A stretch of 64,000 bases of DNA from NCBI GenBank assembly GCA_900100595.1, contig FMUA01000004.1:1-64000 (forward strand), given 5' to 3'. The notes beneath the pieces were generated by a model. The model was not told where the DNA came from. It did not search any database and worked only from the letters and a program-made list of their open reading frames with translations. Origin of the DNA: Ruminococcaceae bacterium P7. GTDB taxonomy: Bacteria; Bacillota; Clostridia; Oscillospirales; Acutalibacteraceae. Each line of letters starts with the position of its first letter. Position 1 is the first letter of the stretch. The position numbers and the translations under genes are program-made. Of this stretch, positions 18,194-26,418 are shown piece by piece.

Positions 18194-18673
18194 ATGTGTT
18201 TGATCTGCGACAGGATTGAAATGATAAAAAGAGGCGAAAACCCGTATTTTGTCAGAGAGCTGAAAACGGGATATGTCGTGATCGGCGATCATCAGCATTT
18301 TCGCGGCTATACGCTGTTTTTGTATAAGGAGCACGGCGATAAGACCGAGCTGTTTCATCTCGGCAAAGAGGAACGCGCGCTGTTTATGGAGGAAATGACG
18401 ATCGTCGCGCAGGCGGCGGCAAAGGCGTTTGGCGCGGAAAAGATGAATTATGAGCTGCTCGGAATGGGTGACGCTCACCTGCATTGGCACCTCACGCCGC
18501 GCGTCAGCGGCGACCTCGGCAGCTACGGCAATCACGGAAAGGGTCCTGTATGGTGGTATCCCATGGAAAAGATGTACAGCGACGAAACCCGACCGAATGC
18601 TGATGAACTGCAAAATATGAAGCGGCTTTTATCCGCGGCTCTGGATGAGATATTGGCGGAGGGTACTCAATAA
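18194..18673 (+). CDS. HIT family hydrolase
   Basis: A 159-residue histidine-triad protein beginning MCLICDRIEMIKRGE. The active-site signature HLHWHLTPR lies near residue 96-104, and the usual preceding GMGDAH is present. HIT proteins hydrolyse or transfer nucleoside monophosphates (AMP-lysine, Ap4A and similar). A TTG start at 18158 would add 12 residues with no homology appearance, so ATG 18194 is chosen. The gene is visibly GC-richer than the operon that ends 54 bases upstream, suggesting that it belongs to the native chromosome and marks the edge of the helicase island. Substrate cannot be told. Confidence 0.85.
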   Translation: MCLICDRIEMIKRGENPYFVRELKTGYVVIGDHQHFRGYTLFLYKEHGDKTELFHLGKEERALFMEEMTIVAQAAAKAFGAEKMNYELLGMGDAHLHWHLTPRVSGDLGSYGNHGKGPVWWYPMEKMYSDETRPNADELQNMKRLLSAALDEILAEGTQ

Positions 18674-18680
18674 GGCGAAA

Positions 18681-18994
18681 CAAGGGGCTGTCGCAATAAG
18701 CCCTAGCAAAAAGAAAAGACCAGGTAGCCCGAACGCGTAGCCTGTCCGGTTTCGGATGGGTTTCCGAACCTGATTTGTCGGTTAATGAACTGTTTCTTGA
18801 CTGCGGTTCTGCGGGCGGCAACGGTGCGGTTCAACCCCCGTGCAGCTGCGGTTCTCGGAGCGGGATACACATTTAATGCTTGCAAAAGGCTTATTTATGA
18901 GAAAAAAAGGACTCTGGAATTGTATCATTTCCTGAGTCTATATACGGCAGGGAGCTTTTATTTTTTGTTAGGACATAGTGCGACAGCTCCCTTG
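18681..18994 (+). mobile_element. MITE-like element with ~15-bp terminal inverted repeats
   Basis: Position 18681-18695 reads caaggggctgtcgca and 18979-18994 is its reverse complement with one inserted base (tgcgacagctcccttg). The 314-bp interval carries no convincing gene; a 60-codon minus-strand frame (18703-18885) is low complexity and untypical. The ggctgtcgca end is like the ends of several Firmicute transposons. It is probably a non-autonomous element, and its right end lies only 12 bases from the stop of the serine recombinase, so the two might belong together. Confidence 0.5.
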
Positions 18995-19006
18995 AATTGT
19001 GGAATT

Positions 19007-19594
19007 TCAGTTTTCGACAACAGAGATGTATTTGAATATCGTGGGATAGGAAACCGAACAGAGCTTTGCAAATTCAGATTTGTTGATTTCACCGCGCTTG
19101 TACTTTGGATAGTATTTGAAAAATATTTTCGGGATCCTGTCTTCAGAGGTCGCGGGTCTGCCAATAGCTACGCCTTTGGCTTTGGTATTCTGCAGGCCAC
19201 TTTTGACGCGCTGGCTGATGATGTTGCGTTCCAACTCGCTGAATACGCCCATCATTTTCAGCATACCCTCAGTCATAGGGTCAAGCTCCTTTGTGCAATC
19301 GACGATAAACGAACCCAGCACCAATTTGATGTGCCTGTCTTTTGCCAATTCAATGATTTCGCAGAGCTGTTTTGTACTGCGTGTGATCCTACTGACCTCG
19401 GTAGCGACAATCGTGTCGCCTGCTTCTACAGCGGATAATAACCGTTGAAGTTCCACACGGTCATTCTTTATACCGCTTTCATATTCACGGTAAATATTTT
19501 CCTCTGCTGCGCCGAGCTGTGTCAATTCTCTGATCTGTCCGTTGATGTCCTGCAATTCCTCGTTGGTCGAGCATCTGGCATATCCGTAAATCAT
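19007..19594 (-). CDS. Small serine recombinase (resolvase/invertase family)
   Basis: A 195-residue serine recombinase. The N-terminal catalytic domain starts MIYGYARCSTNEE, with the nucleophilic serine at residue 9 after YAR. The conserved TEVSRITRSTKQL (about 65-77) and FSELERNIISQR (about 118-129) motifs are present. The C-terminus ends with a short helix-turn-helix (EINKSEFAKLCSVSYPTIFKYI). Length fits Tn3 resolvase/Hin type rather than large serine integrases. It acts at short inverted or direct res sites, but none is obvious beyond the flanking MITE ends. Upstream (19595-19704) are A/T-rich repeats including two ctttt-atact copies, probably the promoter region. Confidence 0.85.
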   Translation of the reverse strand: MIYGYARCSTNEELQDINGQIRELTQLGAAEENIYREYESGIKNDRVELQRLLSAVEAGDTIVATEVSRITRSTKQLCEIIELAKDRHIKLVLGSFIVDCTKELDPMTEGMLKMMGVFSELERNIISQRVKSGLQNTKAKGVAIGRPATSEDRIPKIFFKYYPKYKRGEINKSEFAKLCSVSYPTIFKYISVVEN

Positions 19595-19837
19595 AATTCA
19601 CCTCAAAGCTTTTTACGATAAAGTATAAAAGAAAACCCGTATCGAGTTTCTTTTATACTTTTGCTTTTTATACGTCTGTTTTCGCCGCTTACTTGACAGC
19701 GAAAGTAACCGTCAAACCCAGCACCGTCTTGCCCTGCTACCCTCTCCCATGCAATAATAGAAACAAAACCAAAGTGTACGATTGTAGTCCATTGTATTCG
19801 ATTGGATTCGATCGTACACGAATTGCATGGGAGTGGT

Positions 19838-20070
19838 ATGGTGTCAAAGGGACTCAGAGTATTGAAAGAAAACAGCAATCTTGCGGAGTGGTCACGTCAG
19901 GTTGAGGAGTGCCGTAGCAGCGGATTGAGCGTACGCGCCTGGTGTGAGCAAACTGGCATTGCCGTCAGCACTTTTCATTACCGTCAGAAAAAGGTTTGGG
20001 ACATGCTGCAGCAGCGTAATCAGTTTGTAGAGGTATCCTTGCCTGTAAATCACGCATCAAAAAGTCCACT
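19838..20070 (+). pseudogene. tnpA: IS66 tnpA, 5' part (split by IS21)
   Basis: Encodes the N-terminal portion of the IS66 accessory protein TnpA: the typical SWRQ-like helix-turn-helix SNLAEWSRQVEECRSSGLSV followed by RAWCEQTGIAVSTFHYRQKK. Homology ends about residue 77 (NHASKSPLA), where IS21 sequence begins. Translation would run on into the IS21 end and stop at 20155. ATG 19838 is taken as the start because the preceding 12 codons are not IS66-like. The C-terminal part resumes at 23015. Confidence 0.75.
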
Positions 20071-20244
20071 TGCACGGAGTTTTAAGGCCAGCGTCACGCA
20101 GGAAAAAGGCCAGCGTCACGGAGCAAAAGGCCACATAAAAACCTTGACACAATAATAATACAATGGTATCATAAACTTGCTTTACTCATACGCAGGATAG
20201 GGCAACGCCGGAGGGCGACCTGAGCGGCGTATGAGGTTCGCGGG

Positions 20245-20276
20245 AGAGTGATGCCATACGGTGTCACTCTTTTTTG
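20245..20276 (+). terminator. Rho-independent terminator inside IS21 end
   Basis: Stem agagtga / tcactct with loop, followed by six T. A larger inverted repeat pairs cgggagagtgatg (20241-20253) with catcactctcccg (20289-20301). It would stop transcription entering from the disrupted tnpA. Confidence 0.55.
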
Positions 20277-20360
20277 TTTTTCCGTAGACATCACTCTCCC
20301 GGAAACAAAAGCGATAAACTCCGGGGGTTCGGGGGCAGAGCCCCCCGCTATGCCAAAGTT

Positions 20361-20570
20361 TTAATCAAGTTCATCCTCGAGGATGAAAATAACACGTCTG
20401 GCTTCGATGAACGGCAGTTCTGTTCCGCGTTCATCCGCAATATACCAAGGATTAGCGTATGGGCTGTTTCCCTCGGCTACCCATTTTTTCAATTCTGAGA
20501 TTTCCTCCTCCGAAGCATCGGGTACAAGCGTCAGGTAGCGCTTCATTTCATTGAGAAGATAGCGTTTCAT
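20361..20570 (-). CDS. Small IS21 accessory protein, 69 aa
   Basis: It starts four bases inside the end of istB (ATGA-type overlap) and encodes an acidic, Trp-containing 69-residue protein (EISELKKWVAEGNSPYANPW). A similar-sized ORF follows istB in the second IS21 remnant (27254-27436) with the same overlap. It is therefore probably a genuine IS21-group accessory gene. Function unknown. Confidence 0.55.
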   Translation of the reverse strand: MKRYLLNEMKRYLTLVPDASEEEISELKKWVAEGNSPYANPWYIADERGTELPFIEARRVIFILEDELD

Positions 20571-21355
20571 TCTGCCGCCTCGCAGTTCTGCTCCGGCTTC
20601 AAGCCGTGCCTTGCCCGCATGGAAACCTTGCCCTCGACAGATACGACATAGGAGTTGTGGTAGATCCTGTCCATGATCGCGTCGCTGATGGGGCTGTCAT
20701 GCGCCGGGTCGGTGTTCAAACGCTCATACCAGTCGGAATAAGGGTCATACTGCGTACAGAAAATCGTTGCGCCGTGCTTGGTTCTCGCCTCAATGATCTC
20801 AAACAAATCGTAGGACTGCTGAATGGTGAGCGGTCTCATCAGCCACTCGTCCATGATCAGCAAATCTACTTTCCCGTATGCCTTGACAGCTTTCTTGAAA
20901 TCGTTTTCCGCGCGGGCGAGTGTTAATTCGTCCAGCAGTTCGGGCATACGCACATAGCGAACGCGCTTGAATTTACGACACGCGGCGTTTCCGAGAGCAC
21001 AGGCAATGTAGGTTTTACCGCTTCCGGTAGCGCCCTTCAGAACGATGTGGTGCTTTTCATCAATGTATTTGCAGGTAGAAAGCCGCGTCAGTTCCTCACG
21101 GTTAAGTTTTCTGTCTTCAAAGTATTCAATCCCTTCCATACATGCGGAGGGAATATCTAAATGTGCGTCATGGATACGTCTGCGTAATTTACTGGTCTGC
21201 TGACTGTTCCATCCTGCATTGACGATCAATCCAAAACGTTCCTCAAAGGGAATCTGACTGTAGGTTGCCGGATCCTGTGACTGTGCTTCAAACTCTCTTG
21301 CCATTGCGGTCAAGCGCATTTCTCTAAGCTGGTCAACAATCGAAATATTACTCAT
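20567..21355 (-). CDS. istB: IS21 helper ATPase IstB
   Basis: A 262-residue AAA+ ATPase that assists IstA in target selection and transposition. Walker A GATGSGKT near 108-115, Walker B LLIMDEWL near 171-178, and sensor region TIFCTQYDPYSDWY. Length is standard. The start overlaps istA by 8 bases, giving translational coupling. Confidence 0.92.
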   Translation of the reverse strand: MSNISIVDQLREMRLTAMAREFEAQSQDPATYSQIPFEERFGLIVNAGWNSQQTSKLRRRIHDAHLDIPSACMEGIEYFEDRKLNREELTRLSTCKYIDEKHHIVLKGATGSGKTYIACALGNAACRKFKRVRYVRMPELLDELTLARAENDFKKAVKAYGKVDLLIMDEWLMRPLTIQQSYDLFEIIEARTKHGATIFCTQYDPYSDWYERLNTDPAHDSPISDAIMDRIYHNSYVVSVEGKVSMRARHGLKPEQNCEAAE

Positions 21356-22895
21356 CGCGCTTGCCTCCCTTGTTGTAATATGCTGCGCCGCGTGTAATTC
21401 CGTGTCCGCCTTCCTTTTTGACGGGAACGTAGTCCGGCTGCTTTTCCGCAGAGGATTTACACAATACGCTAATATTGCGAACAGTGGGCTGAGAAGTCAG
21501 TCTAAGCACTCTCTCGCAAGCGTCGTCCAAGCGCTTGGGCCAGTATCGCTTCTCAAGTTTCATGAGACTTGCGCAGGATTTGAAGCCCTGCTCAACCTCC
21601 TTGCCGCTATTAAGGAAATACTGTACGGTTTCAGCAATACTGCTTCCTGCGCCGGTTGCCCAAACTGTGAATTCATCGGCATTGTAGCCAAGATATTTTC
21701 TGTGTGCTTCGGGCATGTGCTCGGGCTTGACGACGGGATCGCGCTGCGGCTTGTCTAAACGAACATGAGCCGCGACCTTTGTCTGCTTGTAGAACACCTC
21801 CACAATATGCTTGGTAAGCCGCACGTCGACCTTTTCTCCGATCAAATCAAACGGAACGGAGTATTTGTTGACGCCGTCGCTTACCAGATAATCATAGCCG
21901 ACCTTTGGGTGAACCCAAACGGAAGGCTCGTATGTATACAGAGGAAGGGGCTTGAGAAACTCCTTCTCCTCCTGTTCGAACGCTGTCAGACGACAACCGG
22001 GACGTTTTTTGAACGGACGTCGGTTCAGTTCCTCCAACTTTTCCGCCACTGCTTGCATTGCTTCGCCAAGGGTGAAAAACCTGCGGTTACGAAGAGAGGC
22101 AGTGATCCAAGTGGATACAAATCGGACGGAGCCTTCTGCTGCGGGTTTGTCATCGGGCTTGCCGACTCTTGCGGGAACGATCGCGACGTTGTAATGCTCC
22201 GCCAACTCCTGATAGCTTTTGTTTAATATGGTTTCGTAACGGGTATTCTTGCTGACTGCAGTCCGGCAGTTATCCGGAATCAGCAAACGCGGAATGCCGC
22301 CGAAGTAGTTGAATGCGTGAACATGACAGAGCAGCCAGTTATCTGTCTTCATGTCGCCGCAAACCTCGGCGTAGGTATACCAGCTGCACGGTAATACGGC
22401 GACAAATATGTAAGCCGGTTCCACCTCTCCGGTAATTGAATCGGTGATGTAGAGTGGGTCTCCTGCCCAATCCACCTGAACTGCGTCGCCGGGCTTATGT
22501 GTGATGCGCATGGTCGCTTTCGTAACGCGTGCCCAACGGCGGTATTTCTCACAGAACTGCGTGTACATATATGGAATCCCGCCCGAACCGCGAACCTTGA
22601 CACAGTATTCCTCCCACAGAAGCGTGAGCGTAACGCCTTTCTTTGCAAGCTCTTTGTGGATCTCAGAAAAATCCGGTTGCGTGTAAGGACACGCCAAAGC
22701 GTACTTTCCCGGGAAAAGAAGCTCCTGAATCATCTCGTTGGTAACGTCGTCACCCAACGGCCAGGAGATTCCGGCAGCTTTAGCAGATTTGATTATGTCA
22801 GCAACAGTGTCCCGGGAACTTTGAACTTGTTGTGCTATACTGCGCTGACTTGTTCCGAGGCTATGGAGCCTCAGAATTTCACGGTAGTTAGCCAT
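21348..22895 (-). CDS. istA: IS21 transposase IstA
   Basis: A 515-residue DDE transposase. ATG 22895 (MANYREILRLHSLG) is chosen over 22925 because the extra ten residues are Cys/Gly-rich and unlike IstA. N-terminal helix-turn-helix (GTSQRSIAQQVQSSRDTV), catalytic core with VQVDWAGDPLYI (first D), LLIPDNCRTAV (second D) and a downstream AAEGSVRFVSTWI (E), followed by the C-terminal beta domain (KYSVPFDLIGEKVDVR). It appears intact and may be active. Confidence 0.92.
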   Translation of the reverse strand: MANYREILRLHSLGTSQRSIAQQVQSSRDTVADIIKSAKAAGISWPLGDDVTNEMIQELLFPGKYALACPYTQPDFSEIHKELAKKGVTLTLLWEEYCVKVRGSGGIPYMYTQFCEKYRRWARVTKATMRITHKPGDAVQVDWAGDPLYITDSITGEVEPAYIFVAVLPCSWYTYAEVCGDMKTDNWLLCHVHAFNYFGGIPRLLIPDNCRTAVSKNTRYETILNKSYQELAEHYNVAIVPARVGKPDDKPAAEGSVRFVSTWITASLRNRRFFTLGEAMQAVAEKLEELNRRPFKKRPGCRLTAFEQEEKEFLKPLPLYTYEPSVWVHPKVGYDYLVSDGVNKYSVPFDLIGEKVDVRLTKHIVEVFYKQTKVAAHVRLDKPQRDPVVKPEHMPEAHRKYLGYNADEFTVWATGAGSSIAETVQYFLNSGKEVEQGFKSCASLMKLEKRYWPKRLDDACERVLRLTSQPTVRNISVLCKSSAEKQPDYVPVKKEGGHGITRGAAYYNKGGKRDE

Positions 22896-23014
22896 ATGGC
22901 CACCTCCAAAACAATAGTCACACAATGATGTGTGCCATGTTTATTATACTCGTGGCCTTCGCTTCCGTGAAGATGGCCTTCGACTCCGTGCCGCTGGCCT
23001 TATTTTCGCGTGCA

Positions 23015-23175
23015 AGCGGCCTTATCGGAACGGAATTTACACCTTGCCTGCAAACGAATACCGCAATGAGAGCATCGCCGCCACAGTGCATTTCGGAGAA
23101 GTACGCGCAGATATTCATAACGGAGCGGACGAAGCAACTCTTACCGCGCTCGTTCATGCGCTGAAGTCATGCTGA
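23015..23175 (+). pseudogene. tnpA: IS66 tnpA, 3' part
   Basis: The frame ending TGA 23173-23175 reads AATVHFGEVRADIHNGADE and LTALVHAL, the conserved C-terminus of IS66 TnpA. It has no start of its own and resumes the gene cut at 20070. Its end overlaps the tnpB start, as in intact IS66. Confidence 0.75.
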
Positions 23176-23525
23176 ACGACTTTTGCGGAGCGAAAAAGGT
23201 GTATCTCGCCTGCGGTTACACGGATATGCGCCGAGGTATAGATGGCTTGGCGACGATTGTGGAACAGCAGTTTCAGCTTGATCCCTGTACAGATACGCTG
23301 TTCCTGTTTTGCGGCAGACGAACAGACAGAATCAAGGCACTCTACTGGGAAGGCGACGGCTTCCTGCTTCTCTACAAGCGCCTTGAAAAAGGCAGATTCC
23401 AGTGGCCGCGCAACGAGAACGAAGCACTCAGCATCACGCCGCAGCAGTACCGCTGGTTAATGGAAGGCTTGAGTATTCAGCAGCCGAAAGCGAACCGTAA
23501 AATCGATAAAATAAATTTCGGATAA
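23169..23525 (+). CDS. tnpB: IS66 accessory protein TnpB
   Basis: A 118-residue IS66 Orf2 protein. The family signature GYTDMRRGIDGLA is near 17-29, and LFLFCGRRTDRIKALYWEGDG near 47 continues into RFQWPR. Length is normal. ATG 23169 overlaps the end of tnpA. Required with TnpC for IS66 movement. Confidence 0.93.
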   Translation: MLNDFCGAKKVYLACGYTDMRRGIDGLATIVEQQFQLDPCTDTLFLFCGRRTDRIKALYWEGDGFLLLYKRLEKGRFQWPRNENEALSITPQQYRWLMEGLSIQQPKANRKIDKINFG

Positions 23526-23584
23526 TTGCCTCAAAATCCGCATAAACACTGTACTTTCAGCTCTTTTTATGGTATAATAAGAGC

Positions 23585-25147
23585 ATGAAAAACGAAGCAA
23601 AAAACAGCGAGACTGTTACGATTACCAAAGCTGAATATGACTCACTTAAGCAGATTGAATCGGAGTTCAACTGGCTGAAAGAACAGCTGCAGATTACGAA
23701 AAAGAAAACCTTCGGTTCAAGCTCGGAGCGCACGGAACAACTCTACGAAGGCATCTCTTTGCTCTTTAACGAAGCCGAATTGATTGAGGACGTTGAAAGC
23801 AAGACTGCCGAAATCACCGTCGAGAAGCACACCCGTAAGAAAAAGTGCAGCTGTATCGACAAGCTCCCCGAGAACGTGGAGACCTACACCGTTGAGCATG
23901 AGCTTAGCGCGGAGGAGCGCAAGTGCCCCGAATGCGGCGAAGAAATGGAAGTTATCGGCAAAAAGGTTACCAAGCACCTCGAGATCATTCCCGCACAAGT
24001 AAAAATCCGCGAGGATGTTTACTACACCTACGCCTGCAAGAAGTGTCATGAAAATGAAGCGGATACACCCGTTGTAGAAACATCGCAGCCGAATCCTGTC
24101 ATCAAGGGCAGCTTTGCGTCTGCGGAAGCTGTTGCGCACCTGATGACGCAGAAATTTGTTATGCACTCTCCGCTCTATCGGCAGGAGCAGGAGCTCAAGC
24201 AAAAGGGCATTGAGCTTTCGCGTCAGACGATGTCAAACTGGTTCATCGCAGCGTCGGAACAATGGCTGGAGCCTCTGTATGAAAGGATGAAAGAACAGCT
24301 TTTGTGCGAAAGTGTTCTTCATGCCGATGAGACGACGCTGCAGGTATTGCGCACCAAGGAAAAACCGACGGCGGGCAAGAGCTACATGTGGCTGTACAGA
24401 ACGAGCGGCTGCGCCGAGCATCCGGTTGTGCTCTACGACTATCAGCCAAACCGCAAAGCAGAAAACGCTGAGAGATTCCTCAAAGATTTCAAAGGATGGC
24501 TGCATACGGACGGCTACAAAGCGTATCGTGGAATTGACGACGTCACAATTGTTGGCTGTTGGGCACACGCGAGACGCAAATTCTGCGAAGCGGTTGAAGT
24601 TCTTCCCAAAGAGCAGCGCAAAGGGTCTACGGCAGAGACCGGTTTGGATTACTGCAACGAGCTGTATGACATTGAGACAAAAATCAAAGATATGAGCTTT
24701 AAGGATAAGCTGAAAGAGCGACAGGAGCATTCAAAGCCGCTTCTGGACGCGTTCTTTGCGTGGGCAAAAACGCTCGGCAACATCGCGCCGAAGAGCAAGC
24801 TTGGCAAGGCCGTCTATTATCTTACGGAAGAAGAGTCGTACCTGCGCCGATATATCGAGGACGGCAGGCTGGAGATCGACAATAACCGTGCCGAGCGTAG
24901 CATCAAGCCGTTTGTGATCGGCAGGAAGAACTGGCTGTTTGCCAATACACCGTCCGGCGCAAAAGCAAGTGCAACCGTTTTCAGCATCATCGAAACGGCA
25001 AAAGAAAACGGTCTTGAACCGTACGCGTACTTGAAATATATCTTCACCAAAGCACCGAATCTAAAGGAAAACGAGCCCATAGAAATTCTCCTTCCGTGGA
25101 ATGCACCGGATGCCTGCCGTTCTAAAGCGGCTCACTCAACTGAATAA
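23585..25147 (+). CDS. tnpC: IS66 transposase TnpC
   Basis: A 520-residue DDE transposase. N-terminal helical/coiled-coil region, then the zinc-binding CPECGEEM and ACKKCHE pairs (about 118-160). The catalytic core has VLHADETTLQV (D), WLHTDGYKAY (D) and DNNRAERSIKPFVIGRKNWL (E). The GAKASATVFSIIETAKENG tail motif is complete. A -10 box TATAAT at 23573-23578 lies just upstream. It looks intact, but its tnpA partner is broken. Confidence 0.93.
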   Translation: MKNEAKNSETVTITKAEYDSLKQIESEFNWLKEQLQITKKKTFGSSSERTEQLYEGISLLFNEAELIEDVESKTAEITVEKHTRKKKCSCIDKLPENVETYTVEHELSAEERKCPECGEEMEVIGKKVTKHLEIIPAQVKIREDVYYTYACKKCHENEADTPVVETSQPNPVIKGSFASAEAVAHLMTQKFVMHSPLYRQEQELKQKGIELSRQTMSNWFIAASEQWLEPLYERMKEQLLCESVLHADETTLQVLRTKEKPTAGKSYMWLYRTSGCAEHPVVLYDYQPNRKAENAERFLKDFKGWLHTDGYKAYRGIDDVTIVGCWAHARRKFCEAVEVLPKEQRKGSTAETGLDYCNELYDIETKIKDMSFKDKLKERQEHSKPLLDAFFAWAKTLGNIAPKSKLGKAVYYLTEEESYLRRYIEDGRLEIDNNRAERSIKPFVIGRKNWLFANTPSGAKASATVFSIIETAKENGLEPYAYLKYIFTKAPNLKENEPIEILLPWNAPDACRSKAAHSTE

Positions 25148-25165
25148 ATTATCCCTAAATAATCT

Positions 25166-25210
25166 CATCCGCCATGAATACCAAATCGGTATCTGTGGCG
25201 GATGTTTCTT
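25166..25210 (+). terminator. Terminator after tnpC
   Basis: A 9-bp stem catccgcca (25166-25174) pairs with tggcggatg (25196-25204), with an inner ataccaaatcggtat hairpin, followed by tttcttt. Lies inside the IS66 right end. Confidence 0.65.
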
Positions 25211-25310
25211 TACCTCATTTGACGGTTACGCATCATCTTTTTATGCTTTGCATTTTTTTACTCAATTTCTGGAACTGCCGCGCAGTTTACGGAGATATAT
25301 TAAGAATGAC

Positions 25311-25354
25311 TTGACAGTGTGGCTATATTACGGTATAATAAAGCCGCGGTATAA
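25311..25354 (+). promoter_or_regulatory. Consensus promoter with repeated cggtataa operator
   Basis: TTGACA (25311-25316), exactly 17 bases, TATAAT (25334-25339): a perfect sigma-A promoter. The octamer cggtataa occurs at 25331-25338 (over the -10) and again at 25347-25354, 16 bases apart. This would suit autorepression by the Phd-type protein encoded 22 bases downstream. Confidence 0.75.
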
Positions 25355-25375
25355 GTAAAGGATGGATTAACGCTT

Positions 25376-26224
25376 ATGAAAATTATTCCTATGAGAGATC
25401 TGAAAAATACTGTAATGATTGAAGCGCTTTGTGAAGAGGAAAGCAGTCCTGTCTTTGTCACAAAGAATGGTTACGGAAAACTTGTGGTTATGGATCTGGA
25501 GTGTTTTGAAAGAATAACAAAGGAAGATTATAAACGCGACATGTATATGTTGCGTGACGTATATGAGAAAATAGAGAATGAGTGCGGTTTTTTGCCAGGT
25601 AATGTATATGTATATAATAAAGAAATAGAAAAGAAAAATACTTACTTTGAATCTCCCGAAAGATTCGATTCCGAGCCCATAGGTTCAGCTCTTTATGATA
25701 AAAATACAGGGAATTTTCATCTCGTACCGAGAGAATATGACAGCTATTTAAGCCAAATTGTCAAGGCGAGAGATGCTATATATAATGAACTAATAAAAAA
25801 TCACGATTTCGATAAAATAATCAAGGGGAGAGGAAATAAAAATGCCCTTCAGCTCGAGAAATATGTAGGTGTTGAGAAAGACGGCTATATTTATCTTCTG
25901 TGCTTTGAAAGATTATATACCCACAAAACTAACGTGCACTGTATGCTCGGCCTTTTTCAATTCTATAGCTATCCCAAAAAAGATAAGAATATAAATATTG
26001 TTAAAGGGGAACCAAAAGGCAGAAAAACATATTTTACAGACATCTGTTATCCGAATTCGTTCAGAGACGGAAAGAAACGGATAAAAGAATCCTTGAACGG
26101 TGAGCATATTGTGTTAAATCCGAAAAATGTTCCGTCAGTTTTTGATATTGACGATGATAACATAAGTAAGGTTTGCGGCGCTTTTATTGATTTTATTAAT
26201 CAAAAAGAAAACAGTCAAGCGTGA
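25376..26224 (+). CDS. Phd/YefM-domain fusion protein
   Basis: A 282-residue protein. Residues 1-45 (MKIIPMRDLKNTVMIEALC, then PVFVTKNGYGKLVVMDLECF) match the Phd/YefM antitoxin DNA-binding domain. The remaining 230 residues are not a known antitoxin tail: residues about 95-250 form an alpha/beta region containing RKTYFTDICYPNSFRDGKKRI, which I cannot assign. No separate toxin gene follows; the next sequence is IS256 debris. It may be a self-contained toxin-antitoxin fusion, or a regulator using a Phd fold. The start has aaagga 9 bases upstream and the promoter is a perfect consensus. It lies between the IS66 end and an IS256 remnant, so a downstream partner could have been lost. Confidence 0.65.
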   Translation: MKIIPMRDLKNTVMIEALCEEESSPVFVTKNGYGKLVVMDLECFERITKEDYKRDMYMLRDVYEKIENECGFLPGNVYVYNKEIEKKNTYFESPERFDSEPIGSALYDKNTGNFHLVPREYDSYLSQIVKARDAIYNELIKNHDFDKIIKGRGNKNALQLEKYVGVEKDGYIYLLCFERLYTHKTNVHCMLGLFQFYSYPKKDKNINIVKGEPKGRKTYFTDICYPNSFRDGKKRIKESLNGEHIVLNPKNVPSVFDIDDDNISKVCGAFIDFINQKENSQA

Positions 26225-26330
26225 CAAAACACTCCTGGGGTCAGTCCCAAATTCTGTGTAAACTCTAAATCGCGGTGTAAAATAGAGCAAAAATATTATT
26301 CAGGGGCGTAGGCCCCTTGTCAACATTATA

Positions 26331-26411
26331 AGCGGGAAACGGAATGCATGTCAAGGGCGGCGGCTCGAGCCGCCGTTCATTTTTCCCTTGACGTGCAGGC
26401 CGTTTTCTGCT
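26331..26411. repeat. 81-bp nested palindrome beside IS256 remnant
   Basis: Arms 26331-26357 and 26385-26411 are imperfect inverted repeats, each containing gtcaaggg / cccttgac. Between them, 26358-26375 is a perfect 18-bp palindrome (cggcggctcgagccgccg). It lies 8 bases beyond the transposase stop. It shares tgtcaaggg[c/t]ggcgg with the palindrome at 27086-27208. Confidence 0.7.
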
Positions 26412-26418
26412 ACTTGGG

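Larger units (their letters stand above)
20071..23014 (-). mobile_element. Complete IS21-family element inserted in IS66 tnpA
   Basis: Ends are TGCACG...AAGGCCAGCG at 20071 and the reverse complement of TGCACG...AAGGCCAGCG at 23014. Both ends carry extra copies of an aaggcca-n(3-4)-cacg repeat (20083, 20107, 20131 at the left; 22948-23000 at the right), the multiple terminal repeats typical of IS21. It encodes istA, istB and a small downstream ORF on the minus strand. A clear 4-8 bp target duplication is not visible. Bases 20156-20360 contain no gene, only the terminator and a GC-rich hairpin (20320-20345). Confidence 0.8.
19705..25229 (+). mobile_element. IS66-family element, interrupted by an IS21-type element
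   Basis: Matching 12-bp ends gtaaccgtcaaa (19705-19716) and tttgacggttac (25218-25229) flank tnpA-tnpB-tnpC in IS66 order. Removing the internal IS21 leaves about 2.6 kb, normal for IS66. Eight-base flanks do not match (cagcgaaa versus gcatcatc), so the target duplication has been lost or the ends were rearranged. A palindrome near 19771-19818 (gtgtacgat...atcgtacac) lies in the leader. Confidence 0.75.

Noticed and set aside
18703..18885. 60-codon minus-strand frame inside the MITE-like element
   Set aside because: Arg/Ala-rich, no ribosome site, no recognisable domain; most likely chance reading through a GC-rich non-coding element.
20320..20345. GC-rich hairpin near ggggg...ccccc as a second terminator
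   Set aside because: No T-run follows; the sequence is common in Firmicute intergenic DNA and lies within the IS21 end.
22925..23172. 79-81 codon frames between istA and tnpB as separate genes
   Set aside because: They are read across the IS21 end; only the last part, from 23015, is real and is the tail of IS66 TnpA.
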